From Pseudomonadales bacterium (GTDB lineage: Bacteria > Pseudomonadota > Gammaproteobacteria > Pseudomonadales > IMCC2047), in contig JACKNY010000001.1 in the NCBI GenBank assembly GCA_024234615.1, positions 772,501-836,500 of the forward strand: a stretch of DNA of 64,000 nt, given 5' to 3'. Below the pieces are notes generated by a model. The model ran no database searches. It saw nothing but the letters and a program-made list of their open reading frames with translations, and was not told where the DNA came from. Below, in pieces: positions 50,034 through 59,770 of this stretch. The translations under genes and the position numbers were made by a program. The first letter of the stretch is position 1; each line of letters starts with the position of its first letter.

Positions 50034-51680
50034 ATGGAACAAGCCGAAATTCCCCATCAACGCCTAACTCAATCCTTAGCTTGGAAAAAACTACAGTCGC
50101 AACGTAAATCTCAAGCGAATCTCGTATTAACGGATTTATTTGCATGTGATCCTAAACGGTTCGAAAATTTTTCGCTAAAATTTGAGTGCTTGCTTTATGA
50201 CTTTTCCAAACATCTCCTCACTGAAGAGACGTTAGCTCTTCTAATTGATCTTGCCCATGCGGCAAACCTTGGGGAACGAATCGATGCAATGTTTGCTGGC
50301 GACTTGGTTAATACCACTGAATGCCGACCAGCTTTGCATACGGCTCTTCGCGCTGAGGCAGGCGGAACAATCTATGTCGATGGTCAAGATATTATGCCGG
50401 GTATTTCTGCCGTCAAAGAAAAAATGAGGGAGATATCTGAGCGTTTACGGGCTGGTTTGTGGCTGGGTTCTACAGGGAAACCGGTTACAACAGTGGTTAA
50501 TCTCGGTGTTGGCGGTTCTGATCTAGGGCCACGCATGGTATGTGAGGCCTTTAAACATAAGGCGTCAGACCATGTTGAATTACTTTTTGTTTCGAGTATT
50601 GATGGTAATGAAGTGGTGGCCACTTTACGTAACCTGAATCCGGAAACGACACTTTTTATTATATCTTCTAAATCTTTTACGACGACAGATACGATGGCGA
50701 ATGCCGATACAGTCAAGTCCTGGTTGCGTGAAAATTTAGGTGATACAAGGTCATTGGCAAATCACTTTATTGGCGTATCCGCCGATGCTCCAAAAATGTC
50801 AGATTTTGGTATCGATGCGGCAAACCAGATTCCGTTATGGGATTGGGTTGGGGGACGCTATTCGGTTTGGTCGGCGGTTGGTATCTCGATCGCAATTAGT
50901 CTTGGTATGCACGATTTTGAGCAGTTTTTAGCGGGCGCTAATACGGCAGATCAGCATTTTAGAAATACCGAATGGCGACGCAATATCCCGGTAGTCCAAG
51001 CATTAATTGGTATTTGGTATAACAACTTCTGGCAGGCGGATACGCAAGCGGTACTGCCCTATGATCACCGCTTACATGTGTTACCAGCTTTTTTACAGCA
51101 GTTGGAAATGGAGAGTAACGGGAAAAGTGTTACTCTTGATCATAAGTTCGTCGATTATGCAACTGCGCCGATTATATGGGGTGAATTTGGCCCCAATGCA
51201 CAGCATGCGTTTTACCAGTTACTGCATCAGAGCACCCGTTTTGTGCCTATTGAGTTTATTGCTGTTGCTGATAACGCATCGGTGCCGGAGAAGCACCGTG
51301 AATTGGCGCTGGTCAACTGCTTGGCGCAATCAAGAGCCTTGATGTTTGGCGGCTCGATCGCTGAAGGTCGGGATAAAGAGGACGCCCTGATCAAAAACTA
51401 TCCTGGCAATAAACCCAGCACTACTATTTTGATGAAGGAACTCACACCACGAACGCTTGGCAGTCTTATTGCTTGTTACGAGCATAAGGTCTTTGTGCAA
51501 AGTGTTATTTGGAATATTAACCCCTTTGATCAATGGGGCGTTGAATTGGGCAAAAAGCTGGCAGGACAATTACGGAATAATGGGAATAAGTGTTTTTTAA
51601 CAGATGAGGTTCGCTTCGATAGCTCGACCCATGGATTGCTAGAGTTCGCGGGATATCATCATAAGCAACAAAATAAATGA
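50034..51680 (+). CDS. pgi: Glucose-6-phosphate isomerase
   Basis: Pgi (548 aa) interconverts glucose-6-phosphate and fructose-6-phosphate. NLGVGGSDLGPRM, SKSFTTTDTMANA, WDWVGGRYSVWS and GKPSTTILM-type (NKPSTTILM) segments are the signatures, and the catalytic His lies in the QHAFYQLLHQS region. It is directly upstream of manC (13-base gap), so fructose-6-phosphate is led towards GDP-mannose. The ATG at 50034 gives the normal N-terminus. Confidence 0.96.
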   Translation: MEQAEIPHQRLTQSLAWKKLQSQRKSQANLVLTDLFACDPKRFENFSLKFECLLYDFSKHLLTEETLALLIDLAHAANLGERIDAMFAGDLVNTTECRPALHTALRAEAGGTIYVDGQDIMPGISAVKEKMREISERLRAGLWLGSTGKPVTTVVNLGVGGSDLGPRMVCEAFKHKASDHVELLFVSSIDGNEVVATLRNLNPETTLFIISSKSFTTTDTMANADTVKSWLRENLGDTRSLANHFIGVSADAPKMSDFGIDAANQIPLWDWVGGRYSVWSAVGISIAISLGMHDFEQFLAGANTADQHFRNTEWRRNIPVVQALIGIWYNNFWQADTQAVLPYDHRLHVLPAFLQQLEMESNGKSVTLDHKFVDYATAPIIWGEFGPNAQHAFYQLLHQSTRFVPIEFIAVADNASVPEKHRELALVNCLAQSRALMFGGSIAEGRDKEDALIKNYPGNKPSTTILMKELTPRTLGSLIACYEHKVFVQSVIWNINPFDQWGVELGKKLAGQLRNNGNKCFLTDEVRFDSSTHGLLEFAGYHHKQQNK

Positions 51681-51693
51681 AGAGGTTAACAGC

Positions 51694-53130
51694 ATGCTAG
51701 TGCCGGTTATTTTGGCGGGCGGTGTCGGTAGTCGGCTCTGGCCACTTTCCAGAGAGCATTACCCAAAACAGTTTATCCCGCTGATTGATAAGAAGTTTTC
51801 ACTGTTACAAACCACCCTTCAGCGATTGGTAAATGCTCCAGACGTCAGCTCTCCCATTGTTGTTTGCAATGAAGAGCACCGTTTTATGGTGGCGGAACAG
51901 CTGCGTCAGTTAGAGATTATTTCACCCACTATTATCTTAGAACCCTCTGCAAAAAATACAGCGCCAGCGGTAGCGCTTGCCGCTCTTAAGGCGTTAGCGG
52001 CAGACCAAGAAGCGATTTTGTTGGTGCTGCCGGCGGATCATCTCATCGCAGATAATAATCTGTTCCATCAGGCGATTAAGGTGGGTGGGGCGCAAGCAGA
52101 TAATGGCCGCTTGGTCACCTTTGGAATAACGCCAACGCGAGCGGAGACTGGTTATGGCTATATTCGGAGCCAGCAAAAAAATGATACTCCTAATGAAAAA
52201 AGCATAGGCCAAGTCTTTGGTGTTGCGGAATTTGTAGAGAAACCCGATCTCGCTAAAGCACAAAGCTATATTGCCAGCGGCGATTACTACTGGAACAGCG
52301 GCATGTTTATGTTTGGTGCTCAAAGCTATTTGCAGGAATTAGGTAAATTTGCACCAGATATTTTGGAATCCTGTGAAAAATCCTTTGCCAGCATTAAGCA
52401 AGATCTGGATTTTTACCGGGTTGACGGTAAAACGTTCGATGCCTGTAGAAGCGAGTCAATTGATTACGCCGTGATGGAACATACGGCAGCGGCTGTGGTT
52501 GTACCCTTGGCGACCACCTGGAATGACGTTGGCGCTTGGGCGGCGATCTGGGATGTCAGTGAGCACGATGCGCAGGACAATGTGGCAATCGGGGATGTCG
52601 TACTAGAGAATGTCCACAATAGTTATTTGCGCTCAGAATCAAGAATGATTGCAGCGGTGGGTGTTGATAACCTAGTGGTGGTGGAAACGGCAGATGCCAT
52701 ATTGGTGGCGAATAAGGATCAGGTTCAACATGTAAAGGCGGTGGTTGACCAGCTGAAGCAGCAATCTCGCCCAGAGGTCATAGACCATACCCAAGTATAT
52801 CGCCCTTGGGGTTCGTATGAATCGATCGTCAACGCACAGCGTTTCCACGTAAAAAGAATTATTGTCAACCCCGGGGCTTCTTTATCGTTACAGCTGCATC
52901 ATCATCGTTCGGAACACTGGGTGGTTGTCAAAGGTTGTGGGTTGGTGACCCGCGGGGAAGAAGAATTTCGACTCAATGAAGATGAATCGACCTATATCCC
53001 GATTGGTGTCAAGCATCGATTGCGGAATCCGGGGAAAATTCCATTGGAAATTATTGAAGTACAAACAGGAAGTTATTTAGGTGAAGACGACATTATTCGT
53101 TTTGATGATAAATATGGGCGTACGAGTTAA
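51694..53130 (+). CDS. manC: Mannose-1-phosphate guanylyltransferase / mannose-6-phosphate isomerase
   Basis: A bifunctional type II PMI/GMP enzyme of 478 residues (AlgA/ManC/WbpW family). The nucleotidyltransferase domain begins PVILAGGVGSRLWPLSREHY and contains EFVEKPDLAKA and YWNSGMFMF. The C-terminal cupin isomerase (about 370-478) carries metal-binding residues in LQLHHHRSEHWVVVKG. It makes mannose-1-phosphate precursor and GDP-mannose for polysaccharides. The ATG follows AAGAGG, 13 bases after pgi. No mannosyltransferase or phosphomannomutase gene is in the window. Confidence 0.95.
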   Translation: MLVPVILAGGVGSRLWPLSREHYPKQFIPLIDKKFSLLQTTLQRLVNAPDVSSPIVVCNEEHRFMVAEQLRQLEIISPTIILEPSAKNTAPAVALAALKALAADQEAILLVLPADHLIADNNLFHQAIKVGGAQADNGRLVTFGITPTRAETGYGYIRSQQKNDTPNEKSIGQVFGVAEFVEKPDLAKAQSYIASGDYYWNSGMFMFGAQSYLQELGKFAPDILESCEKSFASIKQDLDFYRVDGKTFDACRSESIDYAVMEHTAAAVVVPLATTWNDVGAWAAIWDVSEHDAQDNVAIGDVVLENVHNSYLRSESRMIAAVGVDNLVVVETADAILVANKDQVQHVKAVVDQLKQQSRPEVIDHTQVYRPWGSYESIVNAQRFHVKRIIVNPGASLSLQLHHHRSEHWVVVKGCGLVTRGEEEFRLNEDESTYIPIGVKHRLRNPGKIPLEIIEVQTGSYLGEDDIIRFDDKYGRTS

Positions 53131-53258
53131 AACACCGATGATCCTGTAAATTTAAAAACCTTCTAAAATATCTATCTTTTGATATATATGCGTAGTTTGT
53201 TTGCTATCTAGGGGTATATAATTGCTGCCCAAAGAGGCTTAACCTACAGGGAGTTTGC

Positions 53259-55226
53259 GTGTCAAAAATTGCTCACACATGGATGCTGCATCTGCATCGG
53301 CGAACGAAACGGATTATCATGATGTTGGCCGATGGGCTGATGATTCCCTTCGCACTCTGGTCTGCCTTTGCGCTGCGTCTAGGTTCTATTTCTTTCGACA
53401 TGTCCCCGTATTGGTGGTTGTTTATCGCAACGCCAGTTATCAGCATTCCCATTTTTATGAGGCTTGGACTTTATCGGGCGGTAGTTCGCTATATGGGGCC
53501 GCAAGCGGCTTTTGCCGTTTTAAAAGGGGTTACCTTTGTTACACTTGCTCTGATAGTCGCTACTTTTTTATATCGGATACCGGGAATTCCACGTTCGGTG
53601 ATAGGCATATTCTGGTTGATTGCTGTGCTTTATGTAGGAGGCAGTCGTTTTCTAATTAGAGCCTATTTTCACTGGTTAATAAAAACCTATTTGGAACGTC
53701 AATTGGTGGCGATATATGGAGCGGGGAGTGCCGGGGTGCAGCTAGCTTCGGCGCTAACGAATGGGGTCGAGTATCTGCCAGTTGCTTTTATCGATGATAG
53801 TCGCTCAGCCCAAGGTAGTGTCATCAATGGTATCCAGGTTTACTCGCCCGATGATTTAGGTCAGGTAGTCAATAATTTAAAGATAAAACAAGTGCTGCTG
53901 GCGGTTCCTTCGATTAGCCGTGCGCAACGGCAGGCGATACTGGAAAAACTAGAGCATCTTCCGCTCTATGTTAGAACCGTTCCCTCCATGCCTGATCTCG
54001 TCTCTGGGAAAGTAACGCTGGATCAAATTCAGGATGTGGATTTAGAAGATTTGCTGGGGCGCGATGCCGTACCACCAAACGAAGATTTACTGGCGCGCGC
54101 CATACAGAATAAGAATGTCATGGTGACTGGTGCGGCGGGCTCAATAGGTTCGGAGCTATGCCGTCAAATATTGACGGCTAAACCTCGACGACTTTTGCTT
54201 TTTGAGATTTCAGAGTATGGGCTTTATAACATCGAAAAGGAAATAAAAGCCTTCATGGAGGAAAAAAAATTAAAGACAGAAGTGATTTCCATGTTGGGTT
54301 CTGTTCAGGATGGCGGGCTGGTCGAGAAGGCCTTGACCCATTTTAAAGTGGATGTGGTCTTTCACGCGGCAGCGTACAAACATGTCCCACTGGTGGAGCA
54401 TAATATTGTTGCGGGTGTTCGGAATAATGTTTTTGGAACCCTGATGATGGCGAAGGCCGCCGCCAAAGCGAGAGTTAAGTCTTTTGTACTCATTTCAACC
54501 GATAAAGCTGTTTGGCCTACTAATGTGATGGGTGCAACTAAACGTTTAGCAGAGCTTATTTTACAGGGGCTAGCGGATGAATTTAAAGATACCTGTTTTA
54601 GTATGGTGCGCTTTGGTAATGTGTTGGGGTCTTCTGGGTCGGTCGTACCCTTGTTTAGAAAACAAATAAACGATGGCGGCCCCATCACTGTGACCCATCC
54701 AGAAGTCAGTCGTTATTTTATGACGATCACTGAGGCCGCACAGTTAGTGATCCAATCCACTTCGATTGCGGAAGGGGGAGATGTGTTAGTCCTGGATATG
54801 GGGGAACACGTTAGTATTCTTGAATTGGCGCACAAGATGGTTCATTTAATGGGCCTGGAAGTTAGAGATGAAGAAAACCCGCACGGCGATATTGATATTA
54901 AATTTACCGGTTTGAGACCGGGAGAAAAATTAAGAGAAGAGTTACTGATAGGTGATAACTTAATTGGTACTGAGCACAGCAAAATTTTACGTGCTGAAGA
55001 GATTAAGATGTCATGGGAAGAAGTCAGTATTATTCTGTCTCAGTTAAACAAAGCCTGTGACGAGTTTGATTACAAAAAAATTAGAGAGATACTGCTCAAC
55101 TCAATCATTGGATTTAAACCAAGTCATGCTTTTGTGGATTCTATTTTTGTTCAGTCCATGCTACCCGTAGAATTGAAGCCTGAGGGTGGCTCGAAGGTTT
55201 CCCAACTTTATCCAAAAAAGAACTAA
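53259..55226 (+). CDS. wbpM: Membrane nucleoside-diphosphate-sugar 4,6-dehydratase (WbpM/CapD type)
   Basis: A 655-residue protein with an N-terminal membrane part of about four helices (residues 15-130), a CoA-binding-like Rossmann region (GAGSAGVQLASAL), and a C-terminal SDR 4,6-dehydratase domain (VMVTGAAGSIGSEL, HAAAYKHVP, STDKAV then NVMGATKRLAE). WbpM converts UDP-GlcNAc to the 4-keto-6-deoxy sugar for O-antigen or capsule. A tryptophan stands where an Arg or Asn is usual just after STDKAV; effect unknown. The start is GTG at 53259 after AGGGAG. A TATAAT at 53217-53222 may be its -10. In Pseudomonas wbpM closes the O-antigen locus. Confidence 0.92.
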   Translation: MSKIAHTWMLHLHRRTKRIIMMLADGLMIPFALWSAFALRLGSISFDMSPYWWLFIATPVISIPIFMRLGLYRAVVRYMGPQAAFAVLKGVTFVTLALIVATFLYRIPGIPRSVIGIFWLIAVLYVGGSRFLIRAYFHWLIKTYLERQLVAIYGAGSAGVQLASALTNGVEYLPVAFIDDSRSAQGSVINGIQVYSPDDLGQVVNNLKIKQVLLAVPSISRAQRQAILEKLEHLPLYVRTVPSMPDLVSGKVTLDQIQDVDLEDLLGRDAVPPNEDLLARAIQNKNVMVTGAAGSIGSELCRQILTAKPRRLLLFEISEYGLYNIEKEIKAFMEEKKLKTEVISMLGSVQDGGLVEKALTHFKVDVVFHAAAYKHVPLVEHNIVAGVRNNVFGTLMMAKAAAKARVKSFVLISTDKAVWPTNVMGATKRLAELILQGLADEFKDTCFSMVRFGNVLGSSGSVVPLFRKQINDGGPITVTHPEVSRYFMTITEAAQLVIQSTSIAEGGDVLVLDMGEHVSILELAHKMVHLMGLEVRDEENPHGDIDIKFTGLRPGEKLREELLIGDNLIGTEHSKILRAEEIKMSWEEVSIILSQLNKACDEFDYKKIREILLNSIIGFKPSHAFVDSIFVQSMLPVELKPEGGSKVSQLYPKKN

Positions 55227-55275
55227 ATAAACCCCATTACAATCACCGCTTAAAAATGATAGCTATATACCAGAG

Positions 55276-56145
55276 ATGCGAATTCGCAAAGCAATCTTCC
55301 CAGTAGCGGGCTTAGGCACACGCTTTTTACCTGCAACGAAAGCCAGCCCTAAAGAGATGCTTGCAGTAGTTGATAAACCCATCATTCAGTATGCGGTAGA
55401 AGAAGCGGTAGAGGCTGGAATTACGGAACTGATCTTTGTCACAAGTATTACTAAACGGGCCATCGAAGATCATTTTGATACAAACTATGAGCTAGAGGAT
55501 AAGTTAAAAAAAGCAGGCCAAGAGCGTTTTCTAGAAGTTGTCCGTAATATCATTCCAAAGCATGTGTCATGTGCCTATATTCGTCAACCGGAAGCACTCG
55601 GCTTGGGGCATGCCGTACTCTGCGCCAAGCCGTTAATAGGCGGAGAACCGTTCGCTGTTCTGTTAGCCGATGATCTTATTTATTCCCCGGGTGTGGGGTG
55701 CCTTTCCTCCATGGTGAAAATCGTTGAAGATATCCAAAACAGTATCGTGGCGATTGAGCGAGTATCGATTAATGATGTAAAGAAATACGGAATTATTGCA
55801 TCGGAACCGATGGGAAAACAATTACACCGGTTGCAAGGCATAGTGGAAAAGCCTGCTCAAGAGGACGCTCCGTCCAATTTGGCTGTGGTTGGCCGTTATG
55901 TATTAATGCCAGAAATATTTTCGTTATTAGAGTCAACTCTGGCTGGCGCCAATGGCGAGATTCAATTAACCGATGCAATTGCAGCGATGATGGCTAAGCA
56001 GCAGGTTCTAGCCTATGAGTTTGAGGGTAAGCGCTATGATTGCGGCAGTAAACTGGGCTATTTAACGGCAACCGTGGAATATGGATTACGGCATCCCGAA
56101 TTGAGTGAAGAATTCGATGCATACCTTAAGGAACGCTATCGTTAG
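55276..56145 (+). CDS. galU: UTP-glucose-1-phosphate uridylyltransferase
   Basis: GalU (289 aa) makes UDP-glucose from UTP and glucose-1-phosphate. IFPVAGLGTRFLPATKASPKE contains the nucleotide-binding GxGTRxLPxTK, and KPIIQYAVEEAVEAGI, VLLADDLIY and GIVEKPA follow, with KRYDCGSKLGYL near the C-terminus. UDP-glucose is used in LPS core and other polysaccharides. It is 49 bases after wbpM and codirectional; the ATG has only a weak Shine-Dalgarno. Confidence 0.95.
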   Translation: MRIRKAIFPVAGLGTRFLPATKASPKEMLAVVDKPIIQYAVEEAVEAGITELIFVTSITKRAIEDHFDTNYELEDKLKKAGQERFLEVVRNIIPKHVSCAYIRQPEALGLGHAVLCAKPLIGGEPFAVLLADDLIYSPGVGCLSSMVKIVEDIQNSIVAIERVSINDVKKYGIIASEPMGKQLHRLQGIVEKPAQEDAPSNLAVVGRYVLMPEIFSLLESTLAGANGEIQLTDAIAAMMAKQQVLAYEFEGKRYDCGSKLGYLTATVEYGLRHPELSEEFDAYLKERYR

Positions 56146-56172
56146 CCCTCTCGAATTTCACTGTTTTTATGG

Positions 56173-56201
56173 TTGACCTCCATGGCAAACGTCATTAATA
56201 T
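56173..56201 (+). promoter_or_regulatory. Promoter of tRNA-Asn
   Basis: TTGACC (56173-56178) and TAATAT (56196-56201) are 17 bases apart, followed by a GC-rich ACGCGCC typical of stringently controlled stable RNA promoters, about 15 bases before the tRNA. Confidence 0.75.
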
Positions 56202-56221
56202 ACGCGCCTCAGTTGAACTGA

Positions 56222-56297
56222 TCCCCGATAGCTCAGTTGGTAGAGCAAATGACTGTTAATCATTGGGTCCCAGGTTCGAGTCCTGGTCGGGGAGCCA
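56222..56297 (+). tRNA. tRNA-Asn (anticodon GTT)
   Basis: A 76-base cloverleaf. The acceptor stem pairs TCCCCGA with TCGGGGA, followed by discriminator G and an encoded CCA. The D loop is AGCTCAGTTGGTAGAGC, the anticodon loop CTGTTAA gives GTT (Asn), and the T arm has GGTTCGAGTCC. A sigma-70 promoter precedes it and a strong terminator follows, so it is a stand-alone unit between galU and uvrB. Confidence 0.97.
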
Positions 56298-56306
56298 ATA
56301 TTTGTG

Positions 56307-56336
56307 AAAGCCAGCAATTTATTGCTGGCTTTTTTG
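56307..56336 (+). terminator. Intrinsic terminator after tRNA-Asn
   Basis: AAAGCCAGCAA (56307-56317) and TTGCTGGCTTT (56322-56332) pair perfectly around TTTA and run into a T-tract. Confidence 0.93.
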
Positions 56337-56431
56337 CTTTCTATCAGGGCAAAATCTTCCCCTCTAAAAAATAAATCAGATCACAATATAATCGTCTGAT
56401 TTGCCACCGAAGTTAGAAGAGAGCAATTTTA

Positions 56432-58444
56432 GTGCACCCCTTGCAAGTCGTTTCTAAATTTCAAGCTGCAGGCGATCAACCGGAAGCTATTGAAAAATTA
56501 TACCAGGGGATTGAGGCTGGTTTGGCCTATCAAACCCTACTTGGTGTGACGGGTTCTGGAAAGACTTTTACAATTGCCAATCTTATCGAACGTACGCAGC
56601 GGCCAACGCTCGTACTGGCACCCAATAAAACTTTGGCAGCGCAGCTCTATGGTGAATTTAAGGAATTTTTTCCTCACAATTCAGTGGAGTATTTTGTTTC
56701 TTATTACGACTATTACCAGCCTGAAGCCTATGTGCCCGCATCTGATACTTTTATTGAGAAGGATGCTTCGGTCAATGAGCATATCGAACAAATGCGCCTC
56801 TCGGCGACTAAGGCCTTATTAGAACGCCCGGATACCATTATTGTTGCCACGGTCTCTGCAATTTATGGCTTAGGTGATCCTACAGCGTATTTAAATATGG
56901 TGATACATTTGGATCGAGGTGACCGCGTCGATCAGCGTTTTATTTTACGGCGTTTGGCAGAACTACAATATCGACGTAACGATGTTGAATTCCATCGGGC
57001 GAGTTATCGAGTCAGGGGTGACGTGATTGATGTCTATCCTGCCGAATCAGATAGAGAAGCCGTACGCATTGAATTATTTGATGATGTGATTGAGTCCATT
57101 GCTATGTTTGACCCCTTGACTGGGGAAATTTTGCAGCGAATTCCACGTGTTACCATCTATCCCAAAACCCATTACGTGACGCCACGTGAAACGCTCCTCG
57201 ACGCTGTTGGTAAGATAAAAGAGGAATTGACGGAGCGGCTTGCCCAGCTTAGGAGTAACAATAAGTTGGTGGAGGCGCAACGTTTAGAGCAGCGTACCAA
57301 TTTTGATGTAGAAATGATCTTAGAGCTGGGTTATTGCACGGGAATTGAAAATTATTCACGCTATTTATCCGGTCGAGCCGAAGGGGAATCTCCGCCGACT
57401 CTGTTCGACTATTTACCCGCTAACGGGCTATTAGTCGTAGATGAGTCTCACGTGACCATCCCCCAACTGGGTGCAATGTATAAGGGTGACCGGTCGCGCA
57501 AGGAAACACTGGTTGAATATGGTTTCCGGTTACCCTCGGCGTTGGATAATAGGCCCATGCGTTTTGAGGAGTGGGAAGGAAGCGCGCCGCAAACGATTTT
57601 TGTTTCCGCTACGCCCGGCACCTATGAGTCTGATCATGCTGGCCAGGTAGTAGAGCAAGTGGTTAGGCCTACAGGATTAATAGATCCGGCTATTGAGGTG
57701 AGACCTGCATCGACCCAGGTGGATGATTTGATGTCAGAGATTAATCGGCGTACCGCCTGCGGTGAACGTGTTTTAGTCACAGTTTTGACGAAACGAATGG
57801 CAGAGGATTTGACGGAGTTCTATGCAGAGCATGGCGTAAAGGTGCGCTACCTGCACTCAGATATTGATACGGTCGAGAGAGTTGAAATTATTCGGGATTT
57901 GAGAATTGGTGAGTTTGATGTTCTGGTTGGAATCAACTTGCTAAGAGAGGGGCTGGATATTCCTGAGGTATCATTGGTCGCTATTTTGGACGCCGATAAA
58001 GAGGGGTTTTTACGCTCCGAGCGATCTTTGATACAAACCATCGGCCGGGCGGCGCGCAATCTTAATGGATCGGCAATTCTTTATGCGGATAAAATTACCG
58101 GATCAATGCAAAGGGCGATGGACGAGACTGAACGACGTCGTAATAAACAAAGAGCATTTAATGAGACGCATGGGATCACGCCCCAGGGTATCATAAAGTC
58201 GGTGGAAGATATTTTAGAGGGTGCACATACACCCGGCGGTAAATCACGAGGCGCTGCCAAGCGAGTTGCAGAAACCACGGTGAGCTATCGGGTTAATTAT
58301 GAAAAGATGTCGCCAAAGGAGCTGGGTAAACTGATTGGCCAATTAGAAGACAAGATGTATGAAGCTGCGAAAAACCTCGAATTTGAGCAGGCAGCCAAAT
58401 ATAGGGATGAAATTTCAGAAATACATTCTGCATTACTTGGGTGA
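56432..58444 (+). CDS. uvrB: Excinuclease ABC subunit B
   Basis: UvrB (670 aa) is the damage-verifying helicase-like subunit of nucleotide excision repair. GVTGSGKTFTIANL is the Walker A motif, YFVSYYDYYQPEAYVP contains the beta-hairpin tyrosines, and VDESHVTIPQ, INLLREGLDIPEVSL and QTIGRAARN are helicase motifs. The C-terminal UVR domain is MYEAAKNLEFEQAAKYRDEI. The start is GTG at 56432. No LexA box was found upstream. uvrB near wbpM and tRNA-Asn recalls the Pseudomonas order. Confidence 0.97.
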   Translation: MHPLQVVSKFQAAGDQPEAIEKLYQGIEAGLAYQTLLGVTGSGKTFTIANLIERTQRPTLVLAPNKTLAAQLYGEFKEFFPHNSVEYFVSYYDYYQPEAYVPASDTFIEKDASVNEHIEQMRLSATKALLERPDTIIVATVSAIYGLGDPTAYLNMVIHLDRGDRVDQRFILRRLAELQYRRNDVEFHRASYRVRGDVIDVYPAESDREAVRIELFDDVIESIAMFDPLTGEILQRIPRVTIYPKTHYVTPRETLLDAVGKIKEELTERLAQLRSNNKLVEAQRLEQRTNFDVEMILELGYCTGIENYSRYLSGRAEGESPPTLFDYLPANGLLVVDESHVTIPQLGAMYKGDRSRKETLVEYGFRLPSALDNRPMRFEEWEGSAPQTIFVSATPGTYESDHAGQVVEQVVRPTGLIDPAIEVRPASTQVDDLMSEINRRTACGERVLVTVLTKRMAEDLTEFYAEHGVKVRYLHSDIDTVERVEIIRDLRIGEFDVLVGINLLREGLDIPEVSLVAILDADKEGFLRSERSLIQTIGRAARNLNGSAILYADKITGSMQRAMDETERRRNKQRAFNETHGITPQGIIKSVEDILEGAHTPGGKSRGAAKRVAETTVSYRVNYEKMSPKELGKLIGQLEDKMYEAAKNLEFEQAAKYRDEISEIHSALLG

Positions 58445-58543
58445 TTATCTGATCTAGACTAAAGTTACTAGAGCTCTGAAAAATCGTGAAGCAGCGAAGA
58501 TGCCTGCAATGCCAGGTTAATAAGTTAAGGGAGTATAAAGTTA

Positions 58544-59551
58544 GTGAGAGTATTGGTTACCGGCTCAGCAGGATTTATAGGCTCAGCACTTTCAGCACGC
58601 TTGTTGGCGCGTGGTGATGAGGTTATCGGTGTTGATAATCTGAATAATTATTATGATGTCAGCCTCAAACAGGCCCGTTTGGCGCGGCTATTAGATCATG
58701 CAGGTTTTCACGAAGAACGTATTGATATCGAAGATCAGGAGGCGATGTCCGTAGTGTTCAAAAAATACCAGCCACAGCGTGTCGTCAATCTTGCTGCGCA
58801 GGCCGGTGTTCGTTACTCACTCATTAACCCGCATGCCTATATATCCTCGAACATTATGGGTTTTATGAATGTACTTGAAGGTTGTCGCCACCACGGTGTT
58901 GAGCACCTAGTTTATGCTTCCAGTAGTTCTGTCTATGGCTCAAATACTAAGATGCCATTTTCTGTAGCAGACAATGTGGATCATCCTGTGAGCCTCTATG
59001 CGGCAAGTAAAAAAGCCAATGAGTTGATGGCGCATACCTATAGTCACCTTTACCAGTTGCCTACAGCGGGCCTGCGCTTTTTTACGGTCTATGGCCCCTG
59101 GGGGCGACCTGATATGGCGCTCTTTATTTTCACCCGAAAGATCTTAGCGGGCGAACCAATTGATGTTTTTAACTTTGGGCATCATCGACGCGATTTTACC
59201 TATGTCGATGATATTGTTGAAGGCGTTATCCGTACTCTCGACAAGGTCGCAGAGCCTAATTCCGCCTGGAATGGTGATGCACCTGATTCGGCTACCAGTA
59301 TTTCACCTTACCGCTTATACAATATTGGTAGTAATAACCCGATCGAATTGCTGCGCTATATAGAGGTTTTGGAAGACTGTTTGGGCAAGAAAGCGGAAAA
59401 AAATCTGTTACCGCTACAGCCGGGTGACGTGCCTGATACCTATGCCAATGTTGATGCGCTAGTTCAGGATGTCGGTTATAAACCGTCGACACCAATCGAG
59501 CAAGGCATCGCTAATTTTGTAGAATGGTATCGAGAATATTACCATTGTTGA
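58544..59551 (+). CDS. UDP-glucuronate 4-epimerase-like NAD-dependent epimerase
   Basis: A 335-residue extended SDR epimerase. VLVTGSAGFIGSALSARLL is the NAD motif, NLAAQAGVRYSL and YASSSSVYGSN contain the catalytic Ser, and LYAASKKANELMAH the Tyr-Lys. FTVYGPWGRPDMALF is typical of the UDP-glucuronate 4-epimerase (LpsL/CapI/WbpP-like) group, giving UDP-galacturonate. WbpP-type UDP-GlcNAc/GlcNAcA epimerases are the alternative; substrate cannot be fixed by eye. The start is GTG at 58544, after AGGGAG at a rather long spacing. It is the last gene before tRNA-Val. Confidence 0.88.
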   Translation: MRVLVTGSAGFIGSALSARLLARGDEVIGVDNLNNYYDVSLKQARLARLLDHAGFHEERIDIEDQEAMSVVFKKYQPQRVVNLAAQAGVRYSLINPHAYISSNIMGFMNVLEGCRHHGVEHLVYASSSSVYGSNTKMPFSVADNVDHPVSLYAASKKANELMAHTYSHLYQLPTAGLRFFTVYGPWGRPDMALFIFTRKILAGEPIDVFNFGHHRRDFTYVDDIVEGVIRTLDKVAEPNSAWNGDAPDSATSISPYRLYNIGSNNPIELLRYIEVLEDCLGKKAEKNLLPLQPGDVPDTYANVDALVQDVGYKPSTPIEQGIANFVEWYREYYHC

Positions 59552-59625
59552 ATAGGCCTGAACCGTATCTGCTCAGGCTTTGTTCCACAAGATCAATAAT
59601 ACCGCGAGATTGTATCTATTTTAGC

Positions 59626-59654
59626 TTGAGCAAGTGCCGCTCTGGTGGTATCTT
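59626..59654 (+). promoter_or_regulatory. Probable promoter of tRNA-Val
   Basis: TTGAGC (59626-59631) and TATCTT (59649-59654) lie 17 bases apart, with a GC-containing discriminator (ACGCAGC), 15 bases before the tRNA. Confidence 0.55.
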
Positions 59655-59668
59655 ACGCAGCTCGAATT

Positions 59669-59745
59669 AGGCGCGTAGCTCAGTTGGTTAGAGCACCACC
59701 TTGACATGGTGGGGGTCGTTGGTTCAACTCCAATCGCGCCTACCA
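59669..59745 (+). tRNA. tRNA-Val (anticodon GAC)
   Basis: A 77-base cloverleaf. The acceptor stem pairs AGGCGCG with CGCGCCT, followed by discriminator A and an encoded CCA. The anticodon stem CCACC/GGTGG closes the loop TTGACAT, anticodon GAC. The T arm has GGTTCAACTCC. It is the last core-type gene before the IS element and box cluster, so it may mark an island boundary. Confidence 0.96.
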
Positions 59746-59770
59746 ATTCGCTCAGTATATACTTGCATAA

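Noticed and set aside
53255..53659. 134-codon ORF starting four bases before wbpM
   Set aside because: It is another frame of wbpM's membrane region; the wbpM frame has the proper Shine-Dalgarno and domain content.
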